DNA of 64,000 bases, taken from NCBI GenBank assembly GCA_025057315.1, contig JANWXW010000154.1, forward strand, positions 83,601 to 147,600, read 5' to 3'. Numbering within the stretch: the first letter of the stretch is position 1; every line of letters begins with the position of its first letter. Source of the stretch: Myxococcota bacterium (lineage in GTDB: Bacteria > Myxococcota_A > Polyangia > Palsa-1104 > JAEUJZ01). Shown piece after piece: positions 1 through 7,291 of this stretch. The position numbers were made by a program, and so were the translations under genes. A model generated the notes under the pieces. The model was given only the letters and a program-made list of their open reading frames with translations. It was not told the origin of the DNA and ran no database searches.

Positions 1-1
1 T

Positions 2-352
2 GCCGTGGGCTTTGACTGGCCCGACATCCAGGGCATCCGCGACAAGGTAGACGAAGAGCTGCGCGAGCTGGACCAGGCGATCGCCGCACAGGACCCAACG
101 GCCATAGAGCACGAAATAGGCGACCTGCTCTTCACCCTGACCCGGCTGTCCGCCCGCCTCGGCGTGGCACCCGAGGACGCCCTGCGCGCAGCCAATGCCC
201 GCTTCGAGCGCCGCTTCCGCGCCCTGGAGGATCAGGTCCTGTCCGACGGAAAGGACCTGCGCACAATGACGCTGCAAGAGATGGATGTTTACTGGCAGCA
301 AGCCAAGGCACGCACCTGCCCCTCCCCTGCCCAAAAAATAGGCGCCCCATAG
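2..352 (+). CDS. mazG: MazG nucleoside triphosphate pyrophosphohydrolase, C-terminal part
   Basis: This is the 3' end of a gene that begins before the window; the frame is open from base 2. The visible 116 residues match the C-terminal half of MazG all-alpha NTP pyrophosphohydrolases, which hydrolyse (d)NTPs to monophosphates and pyrophosphate. The metal-binding segment EELxEL (here DEELRELDQA) is followed by EIGDLLFTLTRLSARLG, where the second acidic pair sits, and by the conserved NARFERRFRALE helix. It ends 295 bp before rpsT, so it is probably the last gene of its operon. The first MazG domain lies outside the window and cannot be assessed. Confidence 0.88.
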   Translation, partial: AVGFDWPDIQGIRDKVDEELRELDQAIAAQDPTAIEHEIGDLLFTLTRLSARLGVAPEDALRAANARFERRFRALEDQVLSDGKDLRTMTLQEMDVYWQQAKARTCPSPAQKIGAP

Positions 353-406
353 GGAAAGGCCGCAGATCGGACGGTCCAGGGGCCTGTTCACAGGCTTTGT
401 CACAGG

Positions 407-434
407 TTATCCACAGGTCTTGTGGACATCCACA
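407..434. promoter_or_regulatory. cluster of DnaA-box-like sites
   Basis: Positions 407-415 read TTATCCACA, a perfect consensus DnaA box. Just downstream, 421-434 is an inverted pair TGTGGA-CA-TCCACA whose arms are the core of the same box on both strands. Three box-like sites within 28 bp in GC-rich DNA are unlikely by chance. They lie between mazG and rpsT. There is no adjoining AT-rich unwinding tract and no dnaA or dnaN in view, so this may be a DnaA-titration or regulatory site rather than an origin. Confidence 0.45.
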
Positions 435-485
435 TGTGCGGTCGGTGGTGCCCATGTGGGCTAGGTCCCGCCCGGCGACAGCCGG

Positions 486-524
486 CCCCGCCGCCGCCTC
501 GGCCTCTTGACAGGGCAGCGGCCC
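486..524 (+). repeat. 39-bp direct repeat, copy 1 (contains TTGACA)
   Basis: A 39-bp sequence at 486-524 recurs exactly at 559-597, 73 bp downstream. Each copy contains a consensus -35 hexamer TTGACA (507-512 here). No convincing -10 lies 17 bp after this copy, so it looks like a duplicated promoter fragment. Confidence 0.75.
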
Positions 525-558
525 TCCATGCACCTGGTGCCTCCGCTGCCCCCATGCT

Positions 559-597
559 CCCCGCCGCCGCCTCGGCCTCTTGACAGGGCAGCGGCCC
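559..597 (+). repeat. 39-bp direct repeat, copy 2 (rpsT -35 region)
   Basis: Second exact copy of the 39-bp repeat. Its TTGACA (580-585) is the -35 element of the rpsT promoter. Confidence 0.75.
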
Positions 598-608
598 CTG
601 GCTACCTA
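580..608 (+). promoter_or_regulatory. rpsT promoter
   Basis: TTGACA at 580-585, a 17-bp spacer, then TACCTA at 603-608. Transcription would begin near 615, about 33 nt before the rpsT TTG start, leaving room for the strong GGTGGAGGA ribosome-binding site at 634-642. Confidence 0.6.
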
Positions 609-647
609 AAGGGTTCAGCGTTCATACACACTTGGTGGAGGACCCTC

Positions 648-929
648 TTGGCCAACGTCCCGTCTGCGGAAAAACGCAACCGCCAGCGCATCAAGCGCCG
701 CCTGCGCAACCAGCATCACCTCAGCACCACCCGCACCTACGTCAAGCGCGCCGTGGCGGCGCTGACAGGTAACGCCAGCCTGGAGGAGGCGCGGACCCGT
801 CTGGCCGAGGCCATCAGCCGGCTGGACCGCGCGGCGCAAAAGGGCATCATCAAGCGCAAGACCGCTTCGCGCAAGATCTCTCGCCTGACCCGGGCCCTGG
901 CCCGCAAGGCTGCTGCCCAGCCCGCCTAG
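648..929 (+). CDS. rpsT: 30S ribosomal protein S20
   Basis: A 93-residue Lys/Arg-rich protein with the S20 pattern: an N-terminal ANVPSAEKRNRQ segment, central RTYVKRAVAAL, and C-terminal KGIIKRKTASRKISRLT. S20 is a primary binder of 16S rRNA helices in the small subunit. The start is the TTG at 648: it is preceded at 5-nt spacing by GGTGGAGGA, and every S20 begins near this point. A TTG start fits the known use of weak starts in autoregulated rpsT genes. The permease gene begins 4 bp after the stop. Confidence 0.93.
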   Translation: MANVPSAEKRNRQRIKRRLRNQHHLSTTRTYVKRAVAALTGNASLEEARTRLAEAISRLDRAAQKGIIKRKTASRKISRLTRALARKAAAQPA

Positions 930-933
930 CCGG

Positions 934-2529
934 ATGCCAGAGACGGCGGACGGTCGGTCGGTCCGCTACCACTGGGCCCAGGGCGGAGACGTCAGCGCCT
1001 TCCTGGGCCTGGCCAGCGACAACGTCGCCCAGCTCATCGTCTTTGCTACCCTGCTCATCCAGGTCTTCGGCTACCCGGCGGACCTGGTCCTGCAGCGCAT
1101 GGTGCCCGGCACTGCCCTGGGCGTCCTGCTGGGCGACCTCCTCTATACATGGATGGCCTTCCGGCTGGCGCGGCGTACCGGCCGCAGCGACGTCACCGCC
1201 ATGCCGCTGGGCATCGATACCCCCTCCCTGTTCGGCCTCACCCTGGGGGTGCTGGGGCCACTGCACCAGGCCACGGGCGACCCGGTCCTGTCCTGGCAGG
1301 CCGGTATGGCGCTCATGGTCTGCATGGGGGTGTGCAAGATCGTCCTGTCGTTTGTCGCCGCCCCCCTGGCCCGGCTGCTACCCGGGGCGGCGCTGCTGGG
1401 CACCATCGGGGCCATCGGCGTGCTGCTCATCGCCTTCTTCCCCACGCTCAAGGTGCTCTCGCTGCCCCTGGTGGGCCTGCCCACGCTGCTGGTGGGCCTG
1501 CTGGCGCTGCTGCGGCCGCCCCGGATGCCGCTGGGCATCCCGCCGATTCTGCTGGTGGTGCTGCTGGGCACGGGCCTCTTCTATGCCGCCGCCGCCCTGG
1601 GCCTCGTACCGGGGCATGCCCGCTCCGTCCCGGCCCTGACCCTGGCCGTGCCCTGGCCCACCTTGTCGTTTGCCCGGGGCATGGAGGCGGCCCTGCCTTA
1701 CCTGCCGGTGGCGCTGCCGTTGGCGCTGGTGACAGTCATCGGAGGCATCGACGTCACCGCCTCGGCTGCGGCGGCCGGCGACGCCTACTCGACCCGGAAC
1801 GTGCTGCTCACCGAGGGGGTGAGCACGCTCCTGGCAGGCCTGTGTGGGGGCGTCATCCAGACCACGCCCTACATCGGCCACCCGGCCTACAAGCGAATGG
1901 GCGGGCGCGCGGCCTACACCCTCGCCACCGCCCTGTTTGTCGGTCTGGGCGGCGTGCTCGGCCTGCTTGGCCTGCTGGTGCACGCCGTGCCCGAGGTGGT
2001 GCTGGCCCCCATCCTGGTGTTCATCGGCATCGAGATCGCAGCCCAGGCTTTTCTCTCCGTGCCGGCCCGGCATGCCCCGGCGGTGGCCGCTGCGTTCCTG
2101 CCAGTGGTTGCCCACCTGGCGTTGCTGCTGCTGGGCCAGGTGCTGCCTGGCACCGGCTCGGGGGCGCCCACCGGCGCGGCACGCACGACGATGCAGACGC
2201 TGACCTTGCTGTCGAGCGGTTTCGTGCTCTCCTCGCTCCTGTGGGGCGCCTGCGTGGCCTACTCGATCGATGGCCGGCTGGCCCAGGCGGCAGCGGCCCT
2301 ACTCGCCTGCGGTCTGGGGGCTCTGTTCGGCCTGGTCCATTCCCCGCTCCCCTCCGGCGCGACCTTTTTGCCCTGGCGCCTGCCGGACCGCACCCCCTGG
2401 CTCACCGCGGGTGGCTATCTGGTGGCCGCGATCCTGCTCCTGCTGGCGCTGCCCGTGGTAAAGAAAGCCGATGACGCAGCCGCCGGCCCCCCAGGTCCTG
2501 GACACGACAAGCCAGCCACCACCGCCTGA
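934..2529 (+). CDS. NCS2/AzgA-type xanthine-uracil permease family protein
   Basis: A 531-residue integral membrane protein with about 12-14 hydrophobic segments. The motif MPLGIDTPSLFGLTLGVLG (about residues 90-108) and the later GGIDVTASAAAAGD and GGVIQTTPYIGHPAYK segments resemble the substrate-binding half-helices of nucleobase:cation symporters of the NCS2/AGZA group. The likely role is proton-coupled uptake of a nucleobase or related compound across the inner membrane; the substrate cannot be read from sequence. It starts 4 bp after rpsT and overlaps the next gene by 59 bp, so the run is probably co-transcribed. Confidence 0.72.
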   Translation: MPETADGRSVRYHWAQGGDVSAFLGLASDNVAQLIVFATLLIQVFGYPADLVLQRMVPGTALGVLLGDLLYTWMAFRLARRTGRSDVTAMPLGIDTPSLFGLTLGVLGPLHQATGDPVLSWQAGMALMVCMGVCKIVLSFVAAPLARLLPGAALLGTIGAIGVLLIAFFPTLKVLSLPLVGLPTLLVGLLALLRPPRMPLGIPPILLVVLLGTGLFYAAAALGLVPGHARSVPALTLAVPWPTLSFARGMEAALPYLPVALPLALVTVIGGIDVTASAAAAGDAYSTRNVLLTEGVSTLLAGLCGGVIQTTPYIGHPAYKRMGGRAAYTLATALFVGLGGVLGLLGLLVHAVPEVVLAPILVFIGIEIAAQAFLSVPARHAPAVAAAFLPVVAHLALLLLGQVLPGTGSGAPTGAARTTMQTLTLLSSGFVLSSLLWGACVAYSIDGRLAQAAAALLACGLGALFGLVHSPLPSGATFLPWRLPDRTPWLTAGGYLVAAILLLLALPVVKKADDAAAGPPGPGHDKPATTA

Positions 2530-3598
2530 GCAGCTGGCCCCGGGCAGCGACCTCGATCGCCTCGCTCGGCGCCTGGGTTGCCCGCTTCCGGCCATCGAGC
2601 GAGCGCGCCAGCGCACCCCAGCCGTGCGCGCCGCGCTGGGCCGCCTGGCTGCCGACCTGTGCAGCGAGGACTGCTCCCTGGTGGTCTATGGCTCGCTGGC
2701 GCGCGCCGAGTGGACCCCAGGCAGCGATGTAGACTGGACGCTGCTGGTGGATGGCCGCGCCAGCCCCACCCACCTGGAGGTGGTCCGCGCCCTGAGCCGC
2801 CGCCTCGACGAGGGGGGCTACTGCCGCCCAGGGCCCAGCGGCGTCTTCGGCAGCATCACCTTCAGCCATGACCTCTACAACCGCATCGGCGGACAGCAGG
2901 ACAGCAACGACAACACCACCCAGCGCGTGCTGCTCCTGCTGGAATCCGTGGCCCCGGCCCACCCGGCAGCCCGCGAGCGGACCCTGAGGCTCCTGGTCGA
3001 ACGCTACCTGGCCGACGACCGCGGCCTGCTCCATAGCCGCCGGCCCCGCCTGGTGCCCCGCTACCTGGCCAACGACATCGTCCGCTACTGGCGCACCATG
3101 GCCGTGGACTTCGTCGACAAGCAGCGCGGCCGCGGCGGCGCCGGCTGGGCCCTGCGCTACGCCAAGCTGCGCCTGTCGCGCAAGCTCCTGTTCGTCTCGG
3201 GCATGCTGGCGTGCCTGGGCTGCGAGCTGTTCATCCCCCCCGAGGTGCGCGCCGCCCTGTCCGGGCCAGAGCGCTCGGTGGCCCCCCTGGCGCAGCACCT
3301 GCTGTCGTTTTTGCGCCGCCCCCCGCTGGAGGTGGTGGCGCACGCGCTGCTGCACACCGAGGTGCGGCCGGAGACTGCAGCCCAGCTGCTCGGGGCCTAC
3401 GATGCCTTTTTGGCTATCTTGGAGGACGACGAGCAGCGCAAGCATCTGCGGCAGCTGCCTCCGGACCGCCTCTCGGACGACCCCGTGTTCACCCAGGTCA
3501 GCCAGCTGGGGCGCCGTTTCCAAGAGGCGCTGGCACACATGTTTTTCCGCGATGACCCGAACCTGACCAGGCTGATGATCGACTATGGGGTCTTTTGA
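2471..3598 (+). CDS. nucleotidyltransferase-domain protein
   Basis: 375 residues. The segment YGSLARAEWTPGSDVDW (about residues 75-91) is the GS-x(9)-D-x-D signature of the polymerase-beta nucleotidyltransferase superfamily, with two metal-binding Asp residues. This usually means transfer of a nucleotide to a protein, RNA or small molecule. The C-terminal 200 residues are helical and rich in Arg (WRTMAVDFVDKQRGR) and match nothing I can name, so the substrate is unknown. The ATG at 2471 lies inside the permease gene, a 59-bp overlap; a later start would also leave the catalytic domain intact. Confidence 0.65.
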   Translation: MTQPPAPQVLDTTSQPPPPEQLAPGSDLDRLARRLGCPLPAIERARQRTPAVRAALGRLAADLCSEDCSLVVYGSLARAEWTPGSDVDWTLLVDGRASPTHLEVVRALSRRLDEGGYCRPGPSGVFGSITFSHDLYNRIGGQQDSNDNTTQRVLLLLESVAPAHPAARERTLRLLVERYLADDRGLLHSRRPRLVPRYLANDIVRYWRTMAVDFVDKQRGRGGAGWALRYAKLRLSRKLLFVSGMLACLGCELFIPPEVRAALSGPERSVAPLAQHLLSFLRRPPLEVVAHALLHTEVRPETAAQLLGAYDAFLAILEDDEQRKHLRQLPPDRLSDDPVFTQVSQLGRRFQEALAHMFFRDDPNLTRLMIDYGVF

Positions 3599-4299
3599 CC
3601 GTGCGTCCGGTCGGCTTCTCAACCGGTGCGCTGGGCCGAGGTGACTTCCGCGGCGCGCTCCAACTGCTGTCTGCCCACGCTGTGCCGGCGCTGGAGCTGT
3701 CGGCGCTGCGGCGTCCCGAGCTGCCACCGCTGCTAGGGGCGCTTGCTGCCGGCGAGCTGGACCTGTCCCGCTACGCCCACGTCTCCCTGCATGCCCCCAG
3801 CTGCTACCCGCCCGCTGCGGAGGCGGCCATTGCCCACGCCGTGCTGGGTGCCGCGCCGCTGCCGGTGGTGCTGCACCCAGATGCGCTGGTCGATGCGGCC
3901 TGCTGGCAGCCGCTGGGCGATCGCCTGCTCATCGAGAACATGGACCTGCGCAAGCGCACCGGCCAGAGCGCGGCCCATCTGGCGGGGGTCTTCGCCCGCC
4001 TGCCCGCCGCTGGGTTCTGTCTGGACCTGGGCCATGCGCTCCAGGTGGACGCGACGCTGTCCGAGGCGCGGGAGATGCTCCGGCGCTTTGCCGACCGGCT
4101 GCGGCAAGTGCACCTGTCGTTGGTGGATGCCACCGGGGCCCATCGGCCGCTGCACAGCCCGGCGCTGCTTGCCTTCCGCACGATCGCCGGGCTCATCCCG
4201 GCCCAGGTGCCGGTGATCCTGGAGACGCCAGTGGCCGCAGAGGCCGTGGGGGAACAGCTGGCACGGGCCCTGGAAGCGCTGCCGGAGCAGGGACAGTGA
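3595..4299 (+). CDS. sugar phosphate isomerase/epimerase-like TIM-barrel protein
   Basis: 234 residues with the strand-end motifs of the xylose-isomerase-like/AP endonuclease 2 TIM-barrel family: HVSLHAPS near residue 62, LLIENMDLRK near 113, FCLDLGHALQVD near 140, QVHLSLVDATGAH near 170, and VILETPV near 205. The His, Glu and Asp residues are placed as metal ligands in this superfamily. The exact substrate is unknown. Its TTG start overlaps the stop of the upstream nucleotidyltransferase gene (GTG at 3601 is the alternative), and its own stop overlaps the next start, so the four genes appear translationally coupled. Confidence 0.62.
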   Translation: MTVRPVGFSTGALGRGDFRGALQLLSAHAVPALELSALRRPELPPLLGALAAGELDLSRYAHVSLHAPSCYPPAAEAAIAHAVLGAAPLPVVLHPDALVDAACWQPLGDRLLIENMDLRKRTGQSAAHLAGVFARLPAAGFCLDLGHALQVDATLSEAREMLRRFADRLRQVHLSLVDATGAHRPLHSPALLAFRTIAGLIPAQVPVILETPVAAEAVGEQLARALEALPEQGQ

Positions 4300-4802
4300 G
4301 CCGCCTGCTGCTAGGGGTGCTGCTGGGAGTGGTGCTGGGGACCTCGGCTGCGCAGGCCGAACAAGGCGAGTGGCAGCTGGGCGCCCAGCCGGCCTACGTC
4401 CTGGCCTACGCCGATGGGCAGGCGGCCTCGGGGGTGGGCGGCCTGGTGCACGCAGCGCACGCGCCAAGCGATTCGGTCAGGCTGCAGCTGCTGGGTGCCG
4501 TGGCGGCGCATCCGGGTGGATCGATGTCGTGGCTGGCCGCCGCGGGGGTGGCGTATGTGCTCGACGTGGTGCGCATCGTGCCCTTCTTCGAGTGCAACCT
4601 GGGACTGCTCGGCACCCTGCAGCCGACCGACCGTGTGCGCCTGGCGCTCGGCCTGGGCGTGGGCTTTGGCGGTGACTACCTCATCAGCCGGCGCCTGTCG
4701 GTGGGCCTGGCCGTGCGCTGGGCTGCGGCCCTGACCGACCTGCAGGGGCTGCCCTTGTACGTTGTGATCGGCCCGCGGCTCACCGCCCGCTTCGGGCTGT
4801 AG
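4296..4802 (+). CDS. outer-membrane beta-barrel-like exported protein
   Basis: 168 residues. A signal peptide (MSRLLLGVLLGVVLGTSAAQA) is followed by alternating Gly/aromatic beta-strand sequence ending in a final strand PLYVVIGPRLTARFGL. The pattern fits a small eight-stranded outer-membrane barrel, but no family was recognised. The GTG start at 4296 overlaps the upstream TGA (4297-4299), so translation is probably coupled to the isomerase-like gene. Confidence 0.5.
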   Translation: MSRLLLGVLLGVVLGTSAAQAEQGEWQLGAQPAYVLAYADGQAASGVGGLVHAAHAPSDSVRLQLLGAVAAHPGGSMSWLAAAGVAYVLDVVRIVPFFECNLGLLGTLQPTDRVRLALGLGVGFGGDYLISRRLSVGLAVRWAAALTDLQGLPLYVVIGPRLTARFGL

Positions 4803-5161
4803 GCACCGCGGAGCGGCCCGATCGGGTCCGGCCCCAGCCACCCGTGCTGGCACGCAGGGCTCTGCCCTCCGCAGCCCGGCCCGCGGCTCCAGATGGCGCG
4901 CAGCGGTCCGGACGCATCCCTTTTGCATCCTGCTGCACCCCTTGCGCCAACGCAGCGCACCCCTTTCATGAAGGGGTCCGAGCCCTTTGCGAAGGCCTTG
5001 CAGAGCACACGCCAAGGGAGATGCTACCTCGGTGTGCCGCATGTGGCCGACCTGCGCAAGGAGCCCGCATCATGCCGTGCACGGACCTTGGTCCTGCCTG
5101 CGCGTCTTGGAGCGCCCCCCGCGGTTTCGGCCTGCCGATCCCCGAGCCATCGGGTGGGGGG
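4803..5161. other. gene-free stretch between convergent genes
   Basis: 359 bp between the ends of two convergent genes. Apart from the stem-loop at 4959-4977 I see no conserved reading frame, repeat or RNA gene here. Confidence 0.6.
4959..4977. terminator. stem-loop after the permease-isomerase operon
   Basis: ACCCCTT (4959-4965), loop TCATG, AAGGGGT (4971-4977): a perfect 7-bp stem with a 5-nt loop, 157 bp after the last + strand gene. There is no U-tract, so it may be a Rho-dependent or processing hairpin rather than an intrinsic terminator. Confidence 0.35.
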
Positions 5162-5827
5162 CTAGTTGAGCCGCGTGCCTGCGGGAGGGGGCGGCGTGCG
5201 CAGGGCCCACTCGCTGGCCTGGAGCAGGCGCAGGCCCAGATGGACGAGGCCATCCACCTCATGCACGCTGTCTGCCGGCGCTGCCAGCAGCATGCGGCCC
5301 GGCCGCAGCTCGACGCGGACAGCGCGTGCTCCCCGCAGCTCCGCACCCAGGGCGGCCAGCAGCTGCGGCGGCAGGTCCTGAAAGCTCTCGGCGCGGTAGC
5401 CAGGCGGCAGCCCCTCGGCTGGCACCGGCAGCAGGCCCAGGTCGTCGCGCCCCTCGTCGTCGGTCTCGGGCATCAGCCGCAGCGTCGGTAGCTCGGGCGG
5501 GCCGGCAAAGACCGCAAGCACGAACGGACGGCTTCGGTGGCGGTTGCCGCACAGACACGCTGCCAGGGTCAGGCTGACCACCAGGGGCGGGGCACGCAAC
5601 ACGCCGTCGACCAGTCGTTCGACCGCCACCACCGGGGGCAGCAGGCCCATCGGCTCCAGGGGAGCCAGCACGGACAGGGGCGGGGCGCGCTCACAGCGCA
5701 TGCCCTGCTGGGCGGCCCAGCGGTCGAGCACGGTCTGCCGCGCGCGCCGCCGCCGCTCCAGCAGAACCACGAGCGAGGCCGCGGCGCCACCCAGCAGCGC
5801 CAGCAGAAGGGGGTCGCGCAGCGGCAT
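5162..5827 (-). CDS. membrane-anchored protein of unknown function
   Basis: 221 residues from the ATG at 5827 (a longer frame to 5848 exists). It has one N-terminal transmembrane segment (DPLLLALLGGAAASLVVLL), then an Arg-rich stop-transfer (ERRRRARQ) and a soluble domain that should lie in the cytoplasm. The middle contains CLCGNRHRSRPFVLAVF, and the C-terminal part looks like an alpha/beta domain. No family was recognised. It stands alone downstream of sodC on the same strand, about 100 bp away. Confidence 0.5.
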   Translation of the reverse strand: MPLRDPLLLALLGGAAASLVVLLERRRRARQTVLDRWAAQQGMRCERAPPLSVLAPLEPMGLLPPVVAVERLVDGVLRAPPLVVSLTLAACLCGNRHRSRPFVLAVFAGPPELPTLRLMPETDDEGRDDLGLLPVPAEGLPPGYRAESFQDLPPQLLAALGAELRGARAVRVELRPGRMLLAAPADSVHEVDGLVHLGLRLLQASEWALRTPPPPAGTRLN

Positions 5828-5927
5828 CGCCCACTCACATGAGGCCAAAGACCCAACGTCCGCCCGGTCGGTTCCGCCCGCCCCCAGCCGCAGGCCTGGA
5901 AGCGGGGCAGAGCCGACCCTGCTGCAG

Positions 5928-6548
5928 CTACGTGGCCGAGATGACGCCGCAGCCGATGCGGCTGCCGGAATTGCCGGTGGGCTGGGTCGTCAGGTCGTCG
6001 GCCCGTTCGTGCACGATGATCGCGCGGCCGATGACCGACTGGGGTCCGGAGTCCAGGGTGATCTGGTCGGTCTCCAGCTCCAGCACGCCGGTGCCGTCGG
6101 CCTGCACGGTGATGTTGCCGAAGTCGCCAGCATGGCGCACCGTGGTGCCAGGGCCGCCATGGGGGGTGTTGCCCGGGTTAAAGTGCCCGCCTGCCTTGAG
6201 GAAGCCGGCGTCGGAGCAGTCGCCCTTTTCGTGGATGTGCACCCCGTGGGGCCCCGGCGGGGCCGTGCGGACCTCGATGCGCACATGGACCCGCCCGGCC
6301 TTCTCGACGAAGGTAGCGCGTCCGCTCAGGCCGGTCGAGCTGCGAATGTCAGCCGCAGCCGATCGGCCCGCTGCACTGGGCGGTGCCGGAGCGGGCCCGG
6401 GCGACGGAGCGGGACCTGGCTCACCGCCACTGGGGGCCCCGCCCGGCGGTGGCGAGGAGGCCGGATCTGGCCGGACCTCGTCTTTGGGGGGGCAACCAAA
6501 CAACAGTACCGCAAGGGCCAGCACGGCCCTGTTCCACCTGCAATCCAT
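5928..6548 (-). CDS. sodC: Cu/Zn superoxide dismutase, lipoprotein form
   Basis: 206 residues. It disproportionates superoxide in the periplasm. The copper and zinc ligands are all present in order: GVHIHEKGDC (two His), GGHFNP, HAGDFGNI, then IIVHERADDL and the terminal GNSGSRIGCGVI carrying the disulphide Cys and the active-site Arg. The N-terminus is a signal sequence ending LLFGC (lipobox), followed by a Pro/Gly linker of about 45 residues, so the enzyme is probably tethered to a membrane. The ATG at 6548 is chosen because AGGAGG lies about 6 nt upstream; a longer frame starts before that site. Confidence 0.93.
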   Translation of the reverse strand: MDCRWNRAVLALAVLLFGCPPKDEVRPDPASSPPPGGAPSGGEPGPAPSPGPAPAPPSAAGRSAAADIRSSTGLSGRATFVEKAGRVHVRIEVRTAPPGPHGVHIHEKGDCSDAGFLKAGGHFNPGNTPHGGPGTTVRHAGDFGNITVQADGTGVLELETDQITLDSGPQSVIGRAIIVHERADDLTTQPTGNSGSRIGCGVISAT

Positions 6549-6567
6549 GCTTGCTCCTCCTACAACT

Positions 6568-6608
6568 TTTGTCCCAACGTTTGTCCCATGGTACACGGGC
6601 CCATGGTA
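6568..6608. promoter_or_regulatory. paired repeats upstream of sodC
   Basis: TTTGTCCCA occurs at 6568-6576 and 6580-6588, and CCCATGGTA at 6585-6593 and 6600-6608, both as direct pairs. The second pair contains CCATGG palindromes, which on the minus strand give TACCAT hexamers suitable as -10 elements. They lie 20-60 bp upstream of the sodC start, where an operator or promoter would be expected. Confidence 0.4.
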
Positions 6609-6736
6609 GATGGGCAGGGCCCTGCAGGAGATAGATAATAGATGTGGGGTGAGCTACCCGCCTCTCCGGAGTCTGCCTTGACAGGCGCCAGCAAGGCGCG
6701 GTAACACGATGGCCCCGCGAGAGATTGACGGAAGCG

Positions 6737-7291
6737 ATGCATCCGATGCTGCCCTGCGTTCCGGCGCGCGCGCTGCTGGTGGGCGCTGCGCTGGTCCTGG
6801 CTGCCCCGGCGCGAGCCGAGGTGGTCACGCTCATCGACAACACCCAGGTGGCGGGCCGGCTGCTGCATTATTATGACGGGGTGCTGGTGGTGGAGACCTC
6901 CACCGGAGAGAAACTGGAGCTGCCGCGGGACAAGGTCAAGCAGATTACCTTCAAGCTGCCGCCCCCGCGGGCCGAGTTCTCGACGCCGGAGCGGGTCTTT
7001 GAGCGCTGGCGCACCGCCATGCAGAAGGGGGAGACGCACAAGGCCCTGGAGTGCTACGGCCTCATGTATCAGGGCATGATGCAGCAGCAGCTGCTACAAA
7101 ACCCCGAGGCCGTCAAGCAGGCGCAAAAAGACCTGGAGGGCGTTCGCTTCGAGTACAGGGGCACCACCTACCAGGGGCAGGGGGATGTGCGAGTGGCCAC
7201 CCTGAAGGTGCGACGGACCAAGGGCGACAACGTCCAGACCGATGATGTGCGGTTTGTGCAGGAGAACGGCGAGTGGAAGATGACACCCTAG
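6737..7291 (+). CDS. small exported protein of unknown function
   Basis: 184 residues from the ATG at 6737. A signal peptide (ARALLVGAALVLAAPARA) precedes a short beta-rich domain (VVTLIDNTQVAGRLLHYYDG, about residues 27-46) resembling a sheared SH3/Sm-like module. An NTF2-like C-terminal half follows (FERWRTAMQKGETHKALECY, later VRFVQENGEWKMTP), the pattern of periplasmic DUF4878-type domains. The exact function is unknown. The next gene starts inside its last codons (GTG at 7273), so the pair is probably one operon. Confidence 0.5.
   Translation: MHPMLPCVPARALLVGAALVLAAPARAEVVTLIDNTQVAGRLLHYYDGVLVVETSTGEKLELPRDKVKQITFKLPPPRAEFSTPERVFERWRTAMQKGETHKALECYGLMYQGMMQQQLLQNPEAVKQAQKDLEGVRFEYRGTTYQGQGDVRVATLKVRRTKGDNVQTDDVRFVQENGEWKMTP

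Noticed and set aside
1149..2474. 441-codon frame overlapping the permease gene on the same strand
   Set aside because: Ala/Gly/Arg-rich frame-shifted translation of the hydrophobic permease; no start context.
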